Assembly (NCBI GenBank): GCA_013399305.1
Contig: VXAI01000050.1
Span: forward strand, 248,001-312,000
DNA: 64,000 nt
Origin: Rostratula benghalensis
Lineage: Eukaryota > Chordata > Aves > Charadriiformes > Rostratulidae
Reading direction: 5' to 3'
Shown: positions 1-13,150 of the stretch, one piece after another
How positions within the stretch are numbered: position 1 is the stretch's first letter
Layout: each line of letters begins with the position of its first letter
Notes under the pieces: model-generated
What the model was told of the DNA's origin: nothing
Seen by the model: only the letters and a program-made list of their open reading frames with translations
Database searches by the model: none
Translations under genes and position numbers: made by a program

Positions 1-850
1 ACTTCTGTTAATCTTGCTTTAAAACAAGCCCACATAACACAAGGAAGTTGTTTGTGAAAACTAGAAGCATAAATTCACATCTTGCCTGTTCAAGCCCAAA
101 AATATATGCATCAGAGATTTTAAATAATCCTGGTAGCTTAGTCTGATGATATTTTTCCTCAAGAGCAGACAGGATAAGTAGAGAAATTCTAAACCTTCTT
201 TCAAGATAATAAGAATGCTATAAAAATCAATTTCTTTGCTTGAAATTTTTTTTGCACTTCTGGAGAAGTAAATGTATACAGAATACCATGTGAAGACTGA
301 AAATACCATACAAAGACCAAAAAATTAGGGGGTACAGAAGATTGAGAAAGATGTTGCCACTATTTTCCCCATACTCCATAGTGACGAGAAATCCCTGACT
401 TTACTGTCATTGCTTAAATCTCTATACCTTTGAACAAGGTGATCTTTCATTTTATGCATTTCCATTTCATGCATTTCCATTTCTTATATCCAAAACAATT
501 TTTCTTGTACCTAAACCCATAAAGGTTGGAGATTATTTGTGCACTTTTACTACCATAAAATTTAAAATGTTACTGATAAAAAATAGACAAGCGCAGAGAA
601 ACTCAGAGACCTAGTTGATATCATAAGTGCTTTGCTTTCTGAATGACATTTCTTTTGTGATGATACAGTTCCAATAACATATATTTTAACAAATATGTTT
701 TCCCCTAAACTTCACAGAGGAAATGTTTTTCTTTTGCTTTACTTCACATTGTTTCTTCAGCTCAGAAGTGCACCAATAGGAAATAAAGTTAGCTTATATA
801 TACATGCCCAAGCCATAGATTTTTCTTGTGGATCTGCCTTGATTTTTAAA
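1..850. other. AT-rich non-coding DNA
   Basis: No gene, RNA or recognisable mobile element is seen. A small direct repeat, ATGCATTTCCATTTC, occurs twice in tandem near 455-485. The open frames are short and without conserved protein features. Confidence 0.5.
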
Positions 851-1034
851 TGATAGAATCATAGAATGGTCCAGGCTAGAAGGGACTTCTAGGGTCATCT
901 AGTCTGTCCTCCCCACAGTCAGCAGGGACACCCCCAACTAGACCAGGCTGCCCAGGGCCTCATCGAGCCTCACCTTGAATACCTCCAGGGAAGGGGCCTC
1001 AACCACCTCCCTGGGCAACCTGTTCCAATGTTCA
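851..1034 (-). mobile_element. CR1 LINE 3' end, 5'-truncated
   Basis: The stretch begins with TGATAGAATCATAGAATGG, the reverse complement of the ATTCTATG-type terminal repeat of CR1, and continues through the usual antisense CR1 3' UTR landmarks: the AGAAGGGACTTCTAGGGTCATCTAG block, the CTAGACCAGGCTGCCCAGGGCC block and the TCAACCACCTCCCTGGGCAACC block. It stops abruptly after CCTGTTCCAATGTTC. Only about 180 bp of the 3' end is kept, which is the normal dead-on-arrival CR1 form in birds. It looks only moderately diverged and holds no ORF. Confidence 0.9.
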
Positions 1035-2048
1035 AGATGTTGCGTGTTCAAAATTTTGCATGCTGCTTTTTCTCACAGCTGCATTTCCAGTCTGTAAAAA
1101 CAATAACACTGAAATCTTGTCGTTATTGGGACGGTATTTATTTATTTATGAACTTACTAATTGGAGCAGCAGTTCTTCCACGTGGTAATCCAGTGTGATC
1201 ATATCAGCAGGACTCTGGAGTTTGCTGTTCTCAGATAGTGTTCTGTGTTTGAATTAATATAAAGATCAATCAGATGAGTTTGTGTTCTCAGTTTCAAGAT
1301 AATGATATATTACAGCAAAGAAACAATATTTCAGTCTAAGAGATGGTATGCTCCTGAACCAAATAATGTGGTAGCTGGCTAATTTTATGTGAATAGGACT
1401 GCTTTGATTTACTGTCATTAAAATAAATAAAGAAAACAATATGTAGTGCTTATGTAAGATTAGGTCATCTGTTCTGTTGTATGTGCCTTTCAAGTTAGTA
1501 AGCTAGAAGTCTGTTGCATGGTAATTGTGCATGTTTAACGTGGTTATGACTGTGTTATTTCTAAACCCCTTATAGATGGCGTAAAAACTTTCAATGAGCA
1601 GAGAAGTGTACACTCTTTTACTTTATGGAAAAATACTGTACTTTTTGATGCTTTTGATGAAGAAATTATGATAACTTAGTGTTAGTATGAATGACTCTCA
1701 GTCTTTTCAGCGGAATGAAAGAATACCAGTTGCAGTAGTTGCAGTTAGCAAAACTAGATTCTTCTCTAATGATGCGAAGGTTTACAGTGTAGTGACCTCT
1801 GAAACTGGCTCCCATCCAAACCTCCCGTTTTACAGTTGATACTGGACTGTTTGCTTAGCAACATACTTAATGGACCCACAGGGAATTTAGACTTACAGCT
1901 AAATGAGTGTAGAATGCTGAAGAGGAAGACTGATAGTTCAGGTAGAGGGAAAATGCAGAGAATGAAGCATATTCTCTGACAAAATCCTGAAACAGCATGC
2001 TTTTTGCATGGAAACAGCTCCTTCTTACTTTTTCCCTCACTTGCTTTC

Positions 2049-2070
2049 TATATATATATATACATATATA
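2049..2070. repeat. (TA)n microsatellite
   Basis: An alternating TA tract interrupted once by C. Such tracts are common polymorphic simple repeats and no function is implied. Confidence 0.85.
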
Positions 2071-3680
2071 AAAGTTCTTACTATAAGGGTAAGGAGGTTG
2101 ATTTTATTATCTTAAACTTAAAATGTCTTTTTATGTACTTATTTTGTAAATAAAATTTATTTACACTGCCCTCCCCAGTTTTTGTTTAATGAAGTTGTCT
2201 TGGACTGAAAGAGTGTTTAAAAGTAAAATGAGCGAGATGAAAAAAATGCCTGACAGAAATAAGCAAGGGAATTTCTGCTGATAATGGATGTCCTTGATTC
2301 TGTTTGTCAGTCTTTCAATAAAAAATGCTATCTAATAAAGCTTTTCTATGAGCTTACCCACTGAATTAAAAAAAGGAAAAATGTCTTTCAACATTTTATT
2401 TGGTGTCTTAGGTGATGTCTTATATAAATCAAAACACAAATCAGTTCTTTTTATATGGGGAGGTAATACTTTAAGACAGTTGAAATCTAAATTAACTTTT
2501 GGTTAGTCTTCACTCTGAATCTCCCACATAGTTACAATTATGTATTTGTTCTCTTAAAAAGGTATGCTGTCTTATTTTTTAAAATTTATTCAATGAGATG
2601 TTTTGCTGAGTTTTAAGTCATAGACAGTGGCAGACATTGTTTGGAGGTAATTTTCTTTCTTTTTTTTTTTTCCTCTCTTCATAACATATGTATCCATCAA
2701 ACTAAAGATGCAACCCCTTTTTTTTATTATAGCCTTTTCACTTTGCATTGTAACATTGCAAAAGAAGGTTCTCCATATTTTAATTTTTTAATTAAAAAAA
2801 AATTAAACTGTTTGAACTATGTGCTCTAGCTCCACAGTAGGTTGAGCTCAGGGACTGAAGTTGTATGATTTGGAGGAGGTTAGACTAGTTTACGTCAATA
2901 CTTTAATGCCACTTTGAGAAGCCATTAGTACTGCTGTAAGATAATCACCAAGTTCACTCCATGCACAAAGAGCTCAGGACTATAGGGCAATATTATCTTA
3001 TAAGTAGTGCTGCAAAAGCTTGTCAATATTACTTCCAAGTTCCCCTCGTGCCTGAAAATGGGCTGCTTTCATGTGGTATGGAGTCAAAAGGCAAAAAATG
3101 TCCATCCCTGGTGTATCCTACAGCATTCTTGTGGAAGGTTGCGTTCACTGCCCTCTTCAATGCCTACATCTCTTTGTGAGGGAGCCAGAACAAATAATTG
3201 GGGAACCTCAGCAGATTATCCAGATTAAATTATTTAATTATCTATGTTATTTGATTTTTCCTTATGGAGGACTGAAAACTGACTATGCTTGAGGAAGTCT
3301 TCTTGTCCCCTAAGAGTTATTCCCAATGCTCTTGGATCCTGGGCATTATAAATGTGGAAGTTATGCCTTAGATCTAGCTTGTTTTATTGCTTCTCCTCCT
3401 CCACACCCCAGACATCTCCATCTTTGTTACTACTGGTTTGGCTTCTCTCATGAAGCAAAAGCAGAGCACTTAGACATAATGGTGGCTTTAGCATTTTATT
3501 ACTACTGAGAAGGGTTACCTAATTCAGTAACAGAAATACCCTTACTGGAGCTGAATCTATTTAGCTAAAATAGCTTTTTGGAGACAAAACTTTCCCTGAG
3601 ATATTGTGAATTTTTTAAATAGCCACCTTACTATTTAGTTTTCACTACTTGATGACCTAAATTAATAAATCCTCAGGGGT

Positions 3681-3709
3681 TTTTTTTTGTTGTTGTTGTT
3701 GTTGTTTAG
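3681..3709. repeat. T-run followed by (TTG)n
   Basis: A poly-T run passes into about six TTG units. On the minus strand this reads CAA repeats followed by poly-A, which could be the A-rich tail of an old retrotransposed sequence, but no body is recognisable beside it. Confidence 0.7.
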
Positions 3710-6700
3710 GTTTGTTTTTTTTTTAAGCTATACAATTCTCTGTAATATTTTTATAATCTCAGCATCACAGAGAGGATTTCTTTTTTTTTGCTTTCTATAA
3801 AAATGGACAACTAGAAATGCATTCTGAAAAATTGTAAGGTGAATTCTGAATTTTCTGGTACTTTAAACCAGAGAGGGTCTCTTTTTCCCATGCATAGAAA
3901 AATAAATTAATGTGACTAACAGTTTAGTGTAACTACAATAATTTCCTTCAGAATAATATATATATAAAGAAAGTGAATTATGCTCTGGTATAATACAGGA
4001 AAGTCCTAGGATCCAAGGTATCCAAGGTAGCCTGAAGAATTTAAAAATCAGAATAAAAGATTCAAAGAAGATATGATACAACAAATTAATAAATTTCCAG
4101 AGTTTGTCTAAGGAAGGTAATGAGCAGCCTTATCAAACTAGGTAGCAATGATTTGAGTGAGTTGATCTCCACGGGTACCTATTAATCAAAATTATTCATT
4201 GATTCATTTTCAATAAATTCAGATAAAAAAACCCCATATTTTTCTCCACTTAGGCAACATTCATCTTAGTGATGGAAATAAAATATTTATGTCGGGGTTA
4301 ATTTAACCATATAAAAGCCCATAATAAAAATGGATGATTCAAGAAAAGTTTGCAGGAAGTTAAGCTAGAAAATATCTACTACAATTGAGTTTTAATAGCA
4401 CATAGAAAGGACTTTGTCATATTTTGCCTTAATCAAAATGTGACAGCTGTAAACTGGGGTCACCTTTTGCTTCTATAACTGGTTGGGCTGCTTAGTAATA
4501 ACATACATTACGGAAGGAAGAAGATTGTTTTCTCACAAGAATTTCACACATGATTTATTTCCTTCATCAGATGCTTTTCCTCATTTAGCTGTTTGTACAA
4601 TAAAAGAGATGTATACATCTTTCGCAGATCTAAAATTTATTGCTCTAATCATGACGCTAGTATATGACAACTGCATCTTATTTCATATTAGAATTTGCTT
4701 TGCAGATTAGTGACAGAATAGGACAATAATGATGGCTTTAGTTTATGATCACTGCAGTTACTAATTTCATGTTACTTACTGTTGCAGAATAGTTTCTGAC
4801 ATAATTCCTTGTATCTTTGTCAAAAACTTTTGTTCTCCTGATAGTCTAAAACCCTTTTCTTCTTTGTTAAAAAATAGGTTCTTTGAATAATTACAGTTGT
4901 AGCTGGAGCACAAAAGCAAGATTTGGCATTTTGCTAGCCGCAGCTAGCAGGCCAACCCAAATTGTATGACTACGCACATTTCAAATATTGAAACATTCTG
5001 AAATGTTGAAGATTATAAGTGTACTACACATTAAGAAAAATGGAATAATGCAGATTTTAATCTTCAAGAAGAGACAGACTAGATCTAAATTTTGACATTT
5101 TTGGAAAAAAATAACAGGCTTATCTCTGTACTAAGACTTTCTCAAAACTAAGTGACACTTTAAGCATTCCCAGGTAAATTCCATTAAAGTTGCCTTATTG
5201 CTGTTGATTTTGTACTGACAGTACTCAGATACTGTGGTAGTCACTTCAAGATGAGATGGATGAGATGAGATAAATGAGGGAGTAAGGTTGAGGGGTCCTT
5301 TTTTTGTATGGAAATTTAGTAAATGAATATCTTGTTCTAATGTGTGGGCTATTTAGGAATGGTGTTATTGCAGATATATAAATTATTTGAATGAATTACC
5401 ATCATGGAAGACTGAGAAACTCCAGAAAAACAGCCAAGGTGACTAGGCAGTCTAATGGAATGTAAAATTCATTAGTAACAGATGAACGGAAGAAGTAGTA
5501 AGCTGAGTTACCCTAAGAGTTCCTAAGTGAATTCATTAAATTTACTATTACCATACAGTCAGGTAGAACGATGAATACAGGGAGAGATTTTCTTGAGAAG
5601 AGAGGGTTTAAAAACAGCAACTATTTCATTTGGTCAGTAGCTGAATAAAAATGTTCTCTGGAGAACCATAAAAAAATAATGATTGGTACAAGGAAGGTAA
5701 TTGAATTGTGCTGATTGCTGCTTCTGGAAACACAAGAGCAAAGAAACTTTCAAGAAATTCAAAACCCACAAAACTATGGACACCACAGGGCTTAAAATTG
5801 TCTTTCTTTTTACAGTATGTATACTTAGCTTCTGGAACACAGGGCATCAGCGGTACTGAGGAGAATTACTCAGTTATAAAATACTGTCTTTAGTTGCTGA
5901 TTCTTCCTGCCTTCTTTTCCAGGACAAATTGCATCAAATGCAGATATACTGGCAACTGTAAAATAAGGGGCCCATAGCAGATACGTTATGTCTCCAGCTC
6001 CTTTGTCAAACTGAAGCTGCATCTGAGTCTATTGTGTACTTAAATATACATAGAGAGAGTTAATAGAAATACATTTGATATGCCACAAGTGCCAATCATC
6101 AGAGGAAAGCCAGAATAATTTAAATGTGTACTAACTAGGTGGTAAATATGGGGGTGTTTTTTCAGCACATCTGCTGTGTAATAAATGTGCTATTTATTAA
6201 TATAAAGTCCTAAGCAAGTGTTTGAATTATTTTCTTTATTAAAGTAATTTAAAATAAAAGAAAAACTCTCGTTACCAGGAAATTTCCATTTATTTTCTTT
6301 GTTATACAACAGGTAGCAGTCTGGTTTCACGGTAAGAGGAATGTCTGTATAATGTTTCGGCAATGAATTAGTCATTTTGTGAATATAAATAAATGAAACA
6401 CATGCTAAAGATGCAGAGGGATAATTGAGACCCATCTCCAAAAAAAAAAAAACAACCCAACTATCTATTTGCATCTTCTTGGTAATAATAGACATTGATT
6501 TTTATTTTTTGTTTTATTTTGGTTTTTTTCAGTACTGTTGTCCTAAACATCTGTTGTGTTATGCAGCCATTGCATGTCACCATATCAGAACAACAGGGAA
6601 AAGAGTTAGGGGAGATTTATAAAACTCTGCTGGGTTTGAACCTCAGTCTCCAAAATAGGATCTGCCTCTGTCTTAATTTCATTTTAATTCTAATCCCAAA

Positions 6701-8473
6701 AAAGTTTAATGAAAATGCTTTTTTGGTGGATGTAATTTTTAAATGTGTCTGTGTTGTTTAGCTTGTATATTGACAGCTAAAGTGAGGTTAAATTGCAGTG
6801 AAATAGTTTCCAAAGACTAGTTCAATTTTTGTAGTATCCATTTAAGGGCTAAAGAAGGTAAGGCTTTTTTGGAGCATTCCATTTTAGCCTAGTAATTGTA
6901 TAATTATTGTTGTTAGCCATGTTGCTAACCTTTTCAAACTCGCTAATCTAGAAAAAAAATCTCAACTCTCTAATGTAATTACAGTTAATTAATTTCTAAT
7001 ATGGAAATCTTTCCTGTTTTTTGTCTTTTGCTTAAACAGAAATTTTATGTTATGCTATGATAATGTTATCTAGGGAAAAATTGTGTTTAATTGTATCTTA
7101 ACTGACTCTATGTATAAGAGCTATTATTTCTTCAATATTAATGTTGAATCTAGCAATACATGTGGAATAAATAATTACATATTACCCAGAATGCTTTTCC
7201 AAGTTGCATATAGTTCAAAAGAAACAGTAAATAGTAAATAGTAAAACAGGTTTCTTGAATGTGTGAAATAGAGCATTTTCTAACTTTTAGGAATGGGAAA
7301 TTTATTTAGAAAGGTTTTCCACTGTTAACACTTCATGTGCATTTATGAACTCCGGATCTTTTGAACACTCTGAATATTTCATATTGAATATAGAGGCGTT
7401 TGATTTCTCCTCTGAACAGAAGTTGATAGAGCAAATGATGCAACCACCACAGCACTCTGGGTCAGAGTTTATAGGCACTTACATGTCTAAGTATGTGCTA
7501 AATTTTTTCTAGTATCTAATTTTAAAGTCAACGATTGCAAGATTAGAAAATTGTGAACGTATCCTTCTGTGAATGAATGACATGACGGTAATCTAAATGC
7601 TGATTTTTGTTGGTTTTCTTGTTTTTAAGGTGGGAATCAACCTTGTAATTTCTGCTCTTTGTAGTAGTTGCTGGTTATTATAAATAATGATAATGTATGC
7701 TACAGGACATATGCATCTATAAGTTTTTATACGTAATAAGTAGGCTAAAAATTATGAATGACTCATTCTACTATGAAACTACTGTGAGTCCTTTGTTATT
7801 AAATAAAAGGAAGAAAGAGGGGGTGTATGAGCTAACTAGTAGGTCATAAAAATAATTCGGGAGAATGGTTCAATGTAACATCTTGAGACAAATAGAAAAA
7901 TGAGATTTCTAGTACACAGAATTTGAATAAGCAGCAGAAAATATGACTTTCTCCTTTTTTTCTAACTAGTTGCAGTATACCGTGTTGCACACAGGGGAAA
8001 AATATCCATGTGCTTTATAAAGCAGTAATTCATTCTGCGAGGATATGAGCAGTCATTCAGAGAACAATTGATTTTACAGTATTGTAGACTGGCTTGGAAA
8101 CTTGTGCATTCATTGCACTGTATGCTATTAAATTTTGTTATATAAAGTTCATATTAAAGTGGCAGTTCTAATAGGAAAATATTTTAAAACTGAAACTTGG
8201 GCCATCTTAACTGCAGAAGAGTGTTTTTTTTTACCACGATCTCCAAATCAACTGATGTCTGAAATCTCTATAAAGGTGAATATAGAACAAAATATTAGAA
8301 AATAATAAATATTTTTCCTTAGTATGTTTACATAAATTGTTAAGAACTATGAACAATCTTTGAGAGCTTTGATATTTCCTAGATGAATGTGAAGTGTTTA
8401 GTCAGTACTTTTTATAGATATTATTTTGACTGTAATATCAAACTCTCATGCTTTCACAGTATTTAAGAAAAAA

Positions 8474-8615
8474 AGAATCATAGAATAGTTTGGGTTGGAA
8501 GAGACTTTTAAAGGTCATCCAGTCCAACCCCCCTGCAACAAGGAATGACATCTTCAACTAGATCGGGCTTCTCTGAGCTTGGTCCAACCTTACGTTGAAT
8601 GTTTCTTTGTGGGAG
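8474..8615 (-). mobile_element. CR1 LINE 3' end fragment
   Basis: It starts AGAATCATAGAATAGTTTGG and continues with GGTTGGAAGAGACTTTTAAAGG and CATCCAGTCCAACCCCCCTGC, the antisense CR1 3' end. Similarity fades after the GTCCAACCTTACGTTGAATG block. It lies about 100 bp before the plus-strand copy of the inverted repeat described below. Confidence 0.85.
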
Positions 8616-8718
8616 AAGGATACCAAACTCAAATTGATGTATTTATTGTTTTAAATGAAAGTGCACAATAATGGTTGAATGGTTATTTATTAGGTATTCT
8701 CAAAGGTAGAAGCAAAGG

Positions 8719-8924
8719 ATGATATAAAGTAAGCTGAATGAACAAAGAGGTGCTACAAGTAATTCTAATGATGGTGAAGGAGAAAAGCAGGGTATAGGAA
8801 AGATTGTTGAAGAGGAAAGAGTGAAGACACTGGATCTAACAATTTGTGACGTAAGAATTACTGGTAGCAAGAGACAAGGCAGTAGCTGGAAGAAAATTCT
8901 GGACATGAGGAAGTGACGATATTA
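8719..8924 (+). repeat. Inverted repeat arm A (206 bp)
   Basis: This 206-bp segment matches the reverse complement of 14571-14776 without gaps. I count four mismatches (at 8850, 8893, 8903 and 8916), which is 202/206 identity. Similarity starts at ATGATATAAAG and ends at CGATATTA, and is lost at once on both sides. In the frame that is open in the other arm, this arm gains a stop at the AAGTGACGA position, so it is not coding. The sharp borders and the low divergence suggest a recent inverted copy of a piece of the degenerate coding-like region, or conversion between the arms. Confidence 0.9.
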
Positions 8925-9229
8925 CTCAGAATGTTTGTCAGCATACGTCGGTACCAATAAGCCTACCCCTGATCAATTCTTATTGTCTGTGGTGGTGATG
9001 TTACAGTGAGAGTTTATTTTGTGCTGTAAAGGGGAAAGAAAATGTGAAAATAACTTGGGAAAGTTTTGTAATGAAATATTTTTAAATTAGAAGCTATTTT
9101 TTATGCTAGAAAATCACATTTATATACAGAGAGATTGTGAGACTAAACCGGTCATCATCTCAGGTATTATTACTTATGATAAATAATTTAAGGATAAGTT
9201 AGCCTTAGAAATTGTGTTAGAGATATTGG

Positions 9230-9795
9230 ATCCTATGAACTTCAGGATGCAGGGAATATTGTTTTGCAGTCTACTAGAGCCAACTTTGCAGTGTTGCAAG
9301 ACCCAAGGCCTCCTGTCCCCGTGTGATAAATGTGAGCTTGCTGTGGTTCTGTGTCCTGGAGGTCCAGACAGTGTCAAGGTGAAACACACATTGCCCATCA
9401 TGCCATACACAGACTTTGCTGGCCACATAGCTCAACACAGGCAGAAAAGAGTCTCTTTACCAGCGCCAGCATAAGCACACAAACATGAACAGCATGGATA
9501 ACCTTATCTTTTTCCCCTCATCCAACTGATCAGGATTGGAGTTTTCTATTGCTCCCATCCAAACACATCCACAACACATTCGTTTCAGACTTTCAATCTT
9601 TCCACCCAGCACTTGTGCCCCAGACCCCAGTTTCCTACAGTTCCTCGCACCCAGAGCTATGGGCCGCTAGACCTGCATTCCCTTTTGAGTCACTGGCATT
9701 GCGATACCTTACCAACAGTCTAGCAAGTCATGCACACACACACAGACTGCAAAGCATGCTTACACTGGAAGTAGTTGACACTAGAGGTTAATGAG
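9230..9795. other. Higher-GC non-coding patch of unknown origin
   Basis: The base composition is clearly less AT-rich than on either side and both strands have short open frames of about 80 codons. I do not recognise a protein, LTR or LINE body. A short CA run lies near 9733-9745. It could be an old mobile-element remnant or a processed fragment that has decayed. It directly precedes a CR1 end at 9895. Confidence 0.3.
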
Positions 9796-9894
9796 GCGGG
9801 ATAGACTGTAGTGATCAGGTATAATGCTTGGCCAAATTAATGTACTGACCAGTTAAAGGTCAGCACCTTTATGTTTTCCTTCACCTTTTCCTTT

Positions 9895-10290
9895 CAATCA
9901 TAGAATGGTTTGGTAAAAGTTTATCTCCGTCTTTATTGTAAGCCGCCTTTATATATTGAAAGCTTCAATAAGGTCTCCCTGGGGCCTTTCCTTCTCCAGG
10001 CTGAAAAACCCCAACTCTCTAACCCTGTCCTCAGAGGAAAGGTGCTCCATCCTTTTGATCATTTTTGTGGCTTTCCTTTGGACCTGCTCCAACAGGTCCA
10101 TGTCTTTTCTATGCTGAGGACTCCAGAACTAGACACAATTCTATAGGTGGGATCTCACCAGAGTGGAGCAGAGGGGCTGAATCACCTCCCTTGACTTGCT
10201 GGCCACGCTTCTTTTGATCCAGCCCAGGATGTGGTTGGCTGTGAGCACACTTTGCCAGTTCATGTCCAGTTTTTGAGCCGTCAGATCCTA
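9895..10290 (-). mobile_element. CR1 LINE fragment with internal deletion
   Basis: It opens with CAATCATAGAATGGTTTGG, the CR1 3' terminus in antisense, then jumps to the more internal CR1 block that begins near AATAAGGTCTCCCTGGGGCC. From there it follows the classic CR1 antisense text: CTTCTCCAGGCTGAAAAACC, GGACCTGCTCCAACAGGTCC, GGTGGGATCTCACCAGAGTGG, and GGCCACGCTTCTTTTGATCC. Roughly the 3' UTR part between the terminus and the reverse-transcriptase end is missing, so the copy has an internal deletion. Open frames inside it are CR1 shadows. Confidence 0.9.
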
Positions 10291-11220
10291 CCAAATCCAC
10301 CTTGATTCATTCTTCCTGCCTTTTCTCAATCTACTTAAAACATTACACAATAAATTTTACACAGTCCTCAAATTCTTTTTCCTCTCTGTCCCTGAATAAA
10401 TCTTAACATGTTTTTCTATAATAATCACCTTTAGATTGCAAAGCATTTGGGGAGATACTTTCTTTCCTTGAGTCACCTTGGTGATTTTCAGACCAGGGTC
10501 AACAGTCTAATCATTCTGTAATGGTCTCAAGAGTGTTTTGTTTTCACAGATTACTTTATCACGGTTCCTCCACCTCTCCCTATTAAGATGTTGGCTACAT
10601 TAGAATCTTAACTTAAGTTTAACCAAACATTTGAGAAAGTTGACTCTTTAGTTAAAAGGAAAAATATTTTGACCCCTCTGCACTCACTGAAAGAGAAAAG
10701 CCTATATAATTGCGTCTGTTTGCAAAAAAATTGCACATCTCGTTAGCATGTTGTTAAAACATCATTAGAACCCATTGGCACATCAGGACGATGCTTTGAA
10801 TGCTAAACAGTTACATAGATTAAAAGAATGCTCAGATGAATTCATCAGTGAAGAGTCCGTGAAAGGCTGTTAAGTATGAAGACACATGGCATTTGCCCCA
10901 ATGACGAAGTTCCTGAGGTTTGGAAATTTGAGAGGATGACAGGGTGTATTATGGGAAAGTGTTACGGAAGTCACCCTGATCCTATGATTTTTACTAAACA
11001 TCTTCTCTTGAAATTTGTCAGAGACACCATACCAACCTGGGAAAGCTTGAGATTTGAATATAACTACCACTGTATATGTATATACTTGATTGTTAATTGG
11101 TTGCTTAATAATCAGAGCTTAATATGACTGTAACTTAGCTTACCAGCAAATTCTAATGTGTCCTTATTCCCAATAGCCAATGGTCATTATCTCATATCTA
11201 TTTATAAGCTCTACTTATTA
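10291..11220. other. Non-coding DNA
   Basis: Nothing specific is recognised. Short overlapping frames at 10870-11127 on both strands have no family features. Confidence 0.45.
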
Positions 11221-11430
11221 TCAGCTTTTTTCTTTGTGACCAAATGTCTTTATTTCTGCTGCATTTTCCGTGTGTATTTCCAGCATTTTCCCTGAATGAA
11301 TAGGTGGATTCTGCCTCCATTTTTTCTTCTTATTTGCATCCTTTTCCTTTCTCTCGTCCCACCTACTCTTTCCACTTGTCCGTATTACTGTTATTAATTG
11401 CAGCATTTCCAGTGGTCTATCTAAAATATT
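11221..11430 (-). pseudogene. Lys/Glu-rich coding-like fragment
   Basis: On the minus strand about 70 codons are open, from the QNILDRPLEML stretch through a segment rich in Lys, Glu and Asn (DERKEKDANKKKKW) to a stop at 11221. I do not recognise the family. It has the same strand and similar composition as the degenerate stretch at 13640-15130, with an old CR1 between them, so it may be the 3' continuation of the same decayed gene copy. It could equally be chance openness in purine-rich DNA. Confidence 0.2.
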
Positions 11431-12111
11431 TTGATGTTGTCAAGCTGTCTGTGCTTTTCCACATTCTTAAATTTCATGGCACTTTTTCATCATAGTGGTG
11501 AAACTGCATGGTTGGGGATACAGTCTGGGATGTTACCTTACCTGTAAGATAATTATCCGTGATCCAACTGAAGTTTCAATTTTGAAGATAGACTGAAATG
11601 TTAAGAAGGTAGGACTGAAGGTACAGAACAAAACCGTGCCCCAAAGAAATGAAATTTTGAAATAATTAGCACTACAAGAGGAAAGATTTTTTGGATCACC
11701 AGTTTCATATTCTTATGTTATTTCACATTTATACAAAATCATACTACTTATATATAGAGGGCATCATAATGAAAATGGTAGACTATGAGAAAAGGCATGT
11801 AAGAAATTCCCAAGAATTTAGTCCAAAACATAGACTAAGTATATTTGAAATAAAGTGTGCCCACATATTGAAAAAGTATGGAAATATCTGTCTGCATTAT
11901 GAACACAGTTTTAAAATTTAGAAATCTAAAAGACTTATCAACCCACCCAACCTGTAGTGTCTCTGCAAGCAGAACTCTCTGAATCATTTAAAAAGGAGTA
12001 AGAGGATGTTCCTCATCAAAACTTTGGAGTAATTTCAGCTAAAATATTTCTGCTTCACTGAGCAGGTTACATCACATGTATAATCTCTGGGGATATATAG
12101 TTCCTCTGTAG

Positions 12112-13150
12112 AATTATTCAGGTTGGAAGACAAGTGATCTAGTTCAACCTCCTGCTCAAAACAGGGTCAACTATGAATCAGAACATGATGCTTGTGTTTT
12201 TGTCCAGTTGGATCTTGAAAATCTCCAAGAATAGAAATTTCATTACATATCTGTGTGACTGGTTCCCAGGATTATTTTCCTTTATTTTCCTAATGATTAT
12301 TTTTCCTATCTCTAGTTAAAGCTTCTCCCCCTCCTCCTCCCTCATCCCCCTTTCAATTGTCACTCATGCCTTTTCAATTTCTGTCAGTCATTTTTCTGCT
12401 GTGCACTTCAGTAAGGTGCTTGGCTCTGCCTTTTTAGTAGATACTCTTAGATACTGAAAGGCTGCTATTTATTACTCCCAATCCTTCTTTTTTCCAGGTT
12501 GAACATACCTAGCAGCCTTCCTCTCTTCTTAGGGCAAGTGCTCCTGACATCTTGGGAGTCTCCTGCTCAACTCACTCCAGCTGATCAATGTCTCAATGTC
12601 TGTCTTGTACACAGAGGGTAGGGGTCCAAAGCTGAACACGGTATTACAGAGGTGGTCTAACAAGTGCTGAGTAAAAGGGAATAATTGTTTTCCACAACCT
12701 ACTGGCTACTCTCATGTTAATACAACCCAGTACATTCAGCCTACATCACTACCAGGGATGTTGAGCCAACTGTCCTTAGGACCCCAAAGGTTTTTTTTTT
12801 TTTTAGTAGAGCTGTTCCCTAGTGAACCATTCCCAGGTTTGTATTCATTTGGGGTTAGTCCATCCTCAGTGCAGGAATGTACAGGTCTCCTTGCTCCTTG
12901 AATTAGCCTGTGGGCCTAATTCTTCACCCTCTCTAGGTCCCGCTAAATGGCAGCCCTGTCCTCAAATATATTGACTACATCCTTCTTGTTAGTGTTATTA
13001 GGCTGGTGAGGACTTTGTCTTCTCCTCCAGGAGGATGCTAAGCTGTGAAAACCCCAGAATAGACCCCTGAAGAACACCACTTGTGACTGGTTGCTGAAGA
13101 CTACAAATCAATAACCGCTGCACTTGGAGTGTGGAGTGGTGGTGTCCAAA
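12112..13150 (-). mobile_element. Old, long CR1 LINE copy (about 1 kb)
   Basis: A diverged antisense CR1 can be followed across the stretch in the correct order: GGTTGGAAGACAAGTGATC, CCTGCTCAAAACAGGGTCAAC, the CCAGGTTGAACATACCTAGC block, GCTGAACACGGTATTACAG, CAAGTGCTGAGTAAAAGGG, the TAGGTCCCGCTAAATGGCAG block and the AGAACACCACTTGTGACTGG block of the reverse-transcriptase C-terminal region. Many substitutions and indels show it is much older than the copies at 851 and 9895. The 5' limit is uncertain and weak similarity may run to about 13330. A poly-T run at 12789-12802 lies inside it. Confidence 0.8.

Larger units (their letters stand above)
1035..8473. other. AT-rich non-coding DNA with simple repeats
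   Basis: No supported gene. Open frames are short, overlap on both strands and lack protein-family features. Local items are a TA microsatellite at 2049-2070, a TTG run at 3681-3709, and a short inverted repeat GCTAGC-CGCA-GCTAGC near 4934-4950. I see no tRNA, rRNA or long mobile element. Confidence 0.5.

Noticed and set aside
8700..8906. Matching open frames at 8700-8906 (minus) and 14589-14903 (plus) as a gene pair
   Set aside because: The match is due to the DNA inverted repeat. These frames are antisense to the coding-like frame of arm B, and their ends diverge at once outside the repeat.
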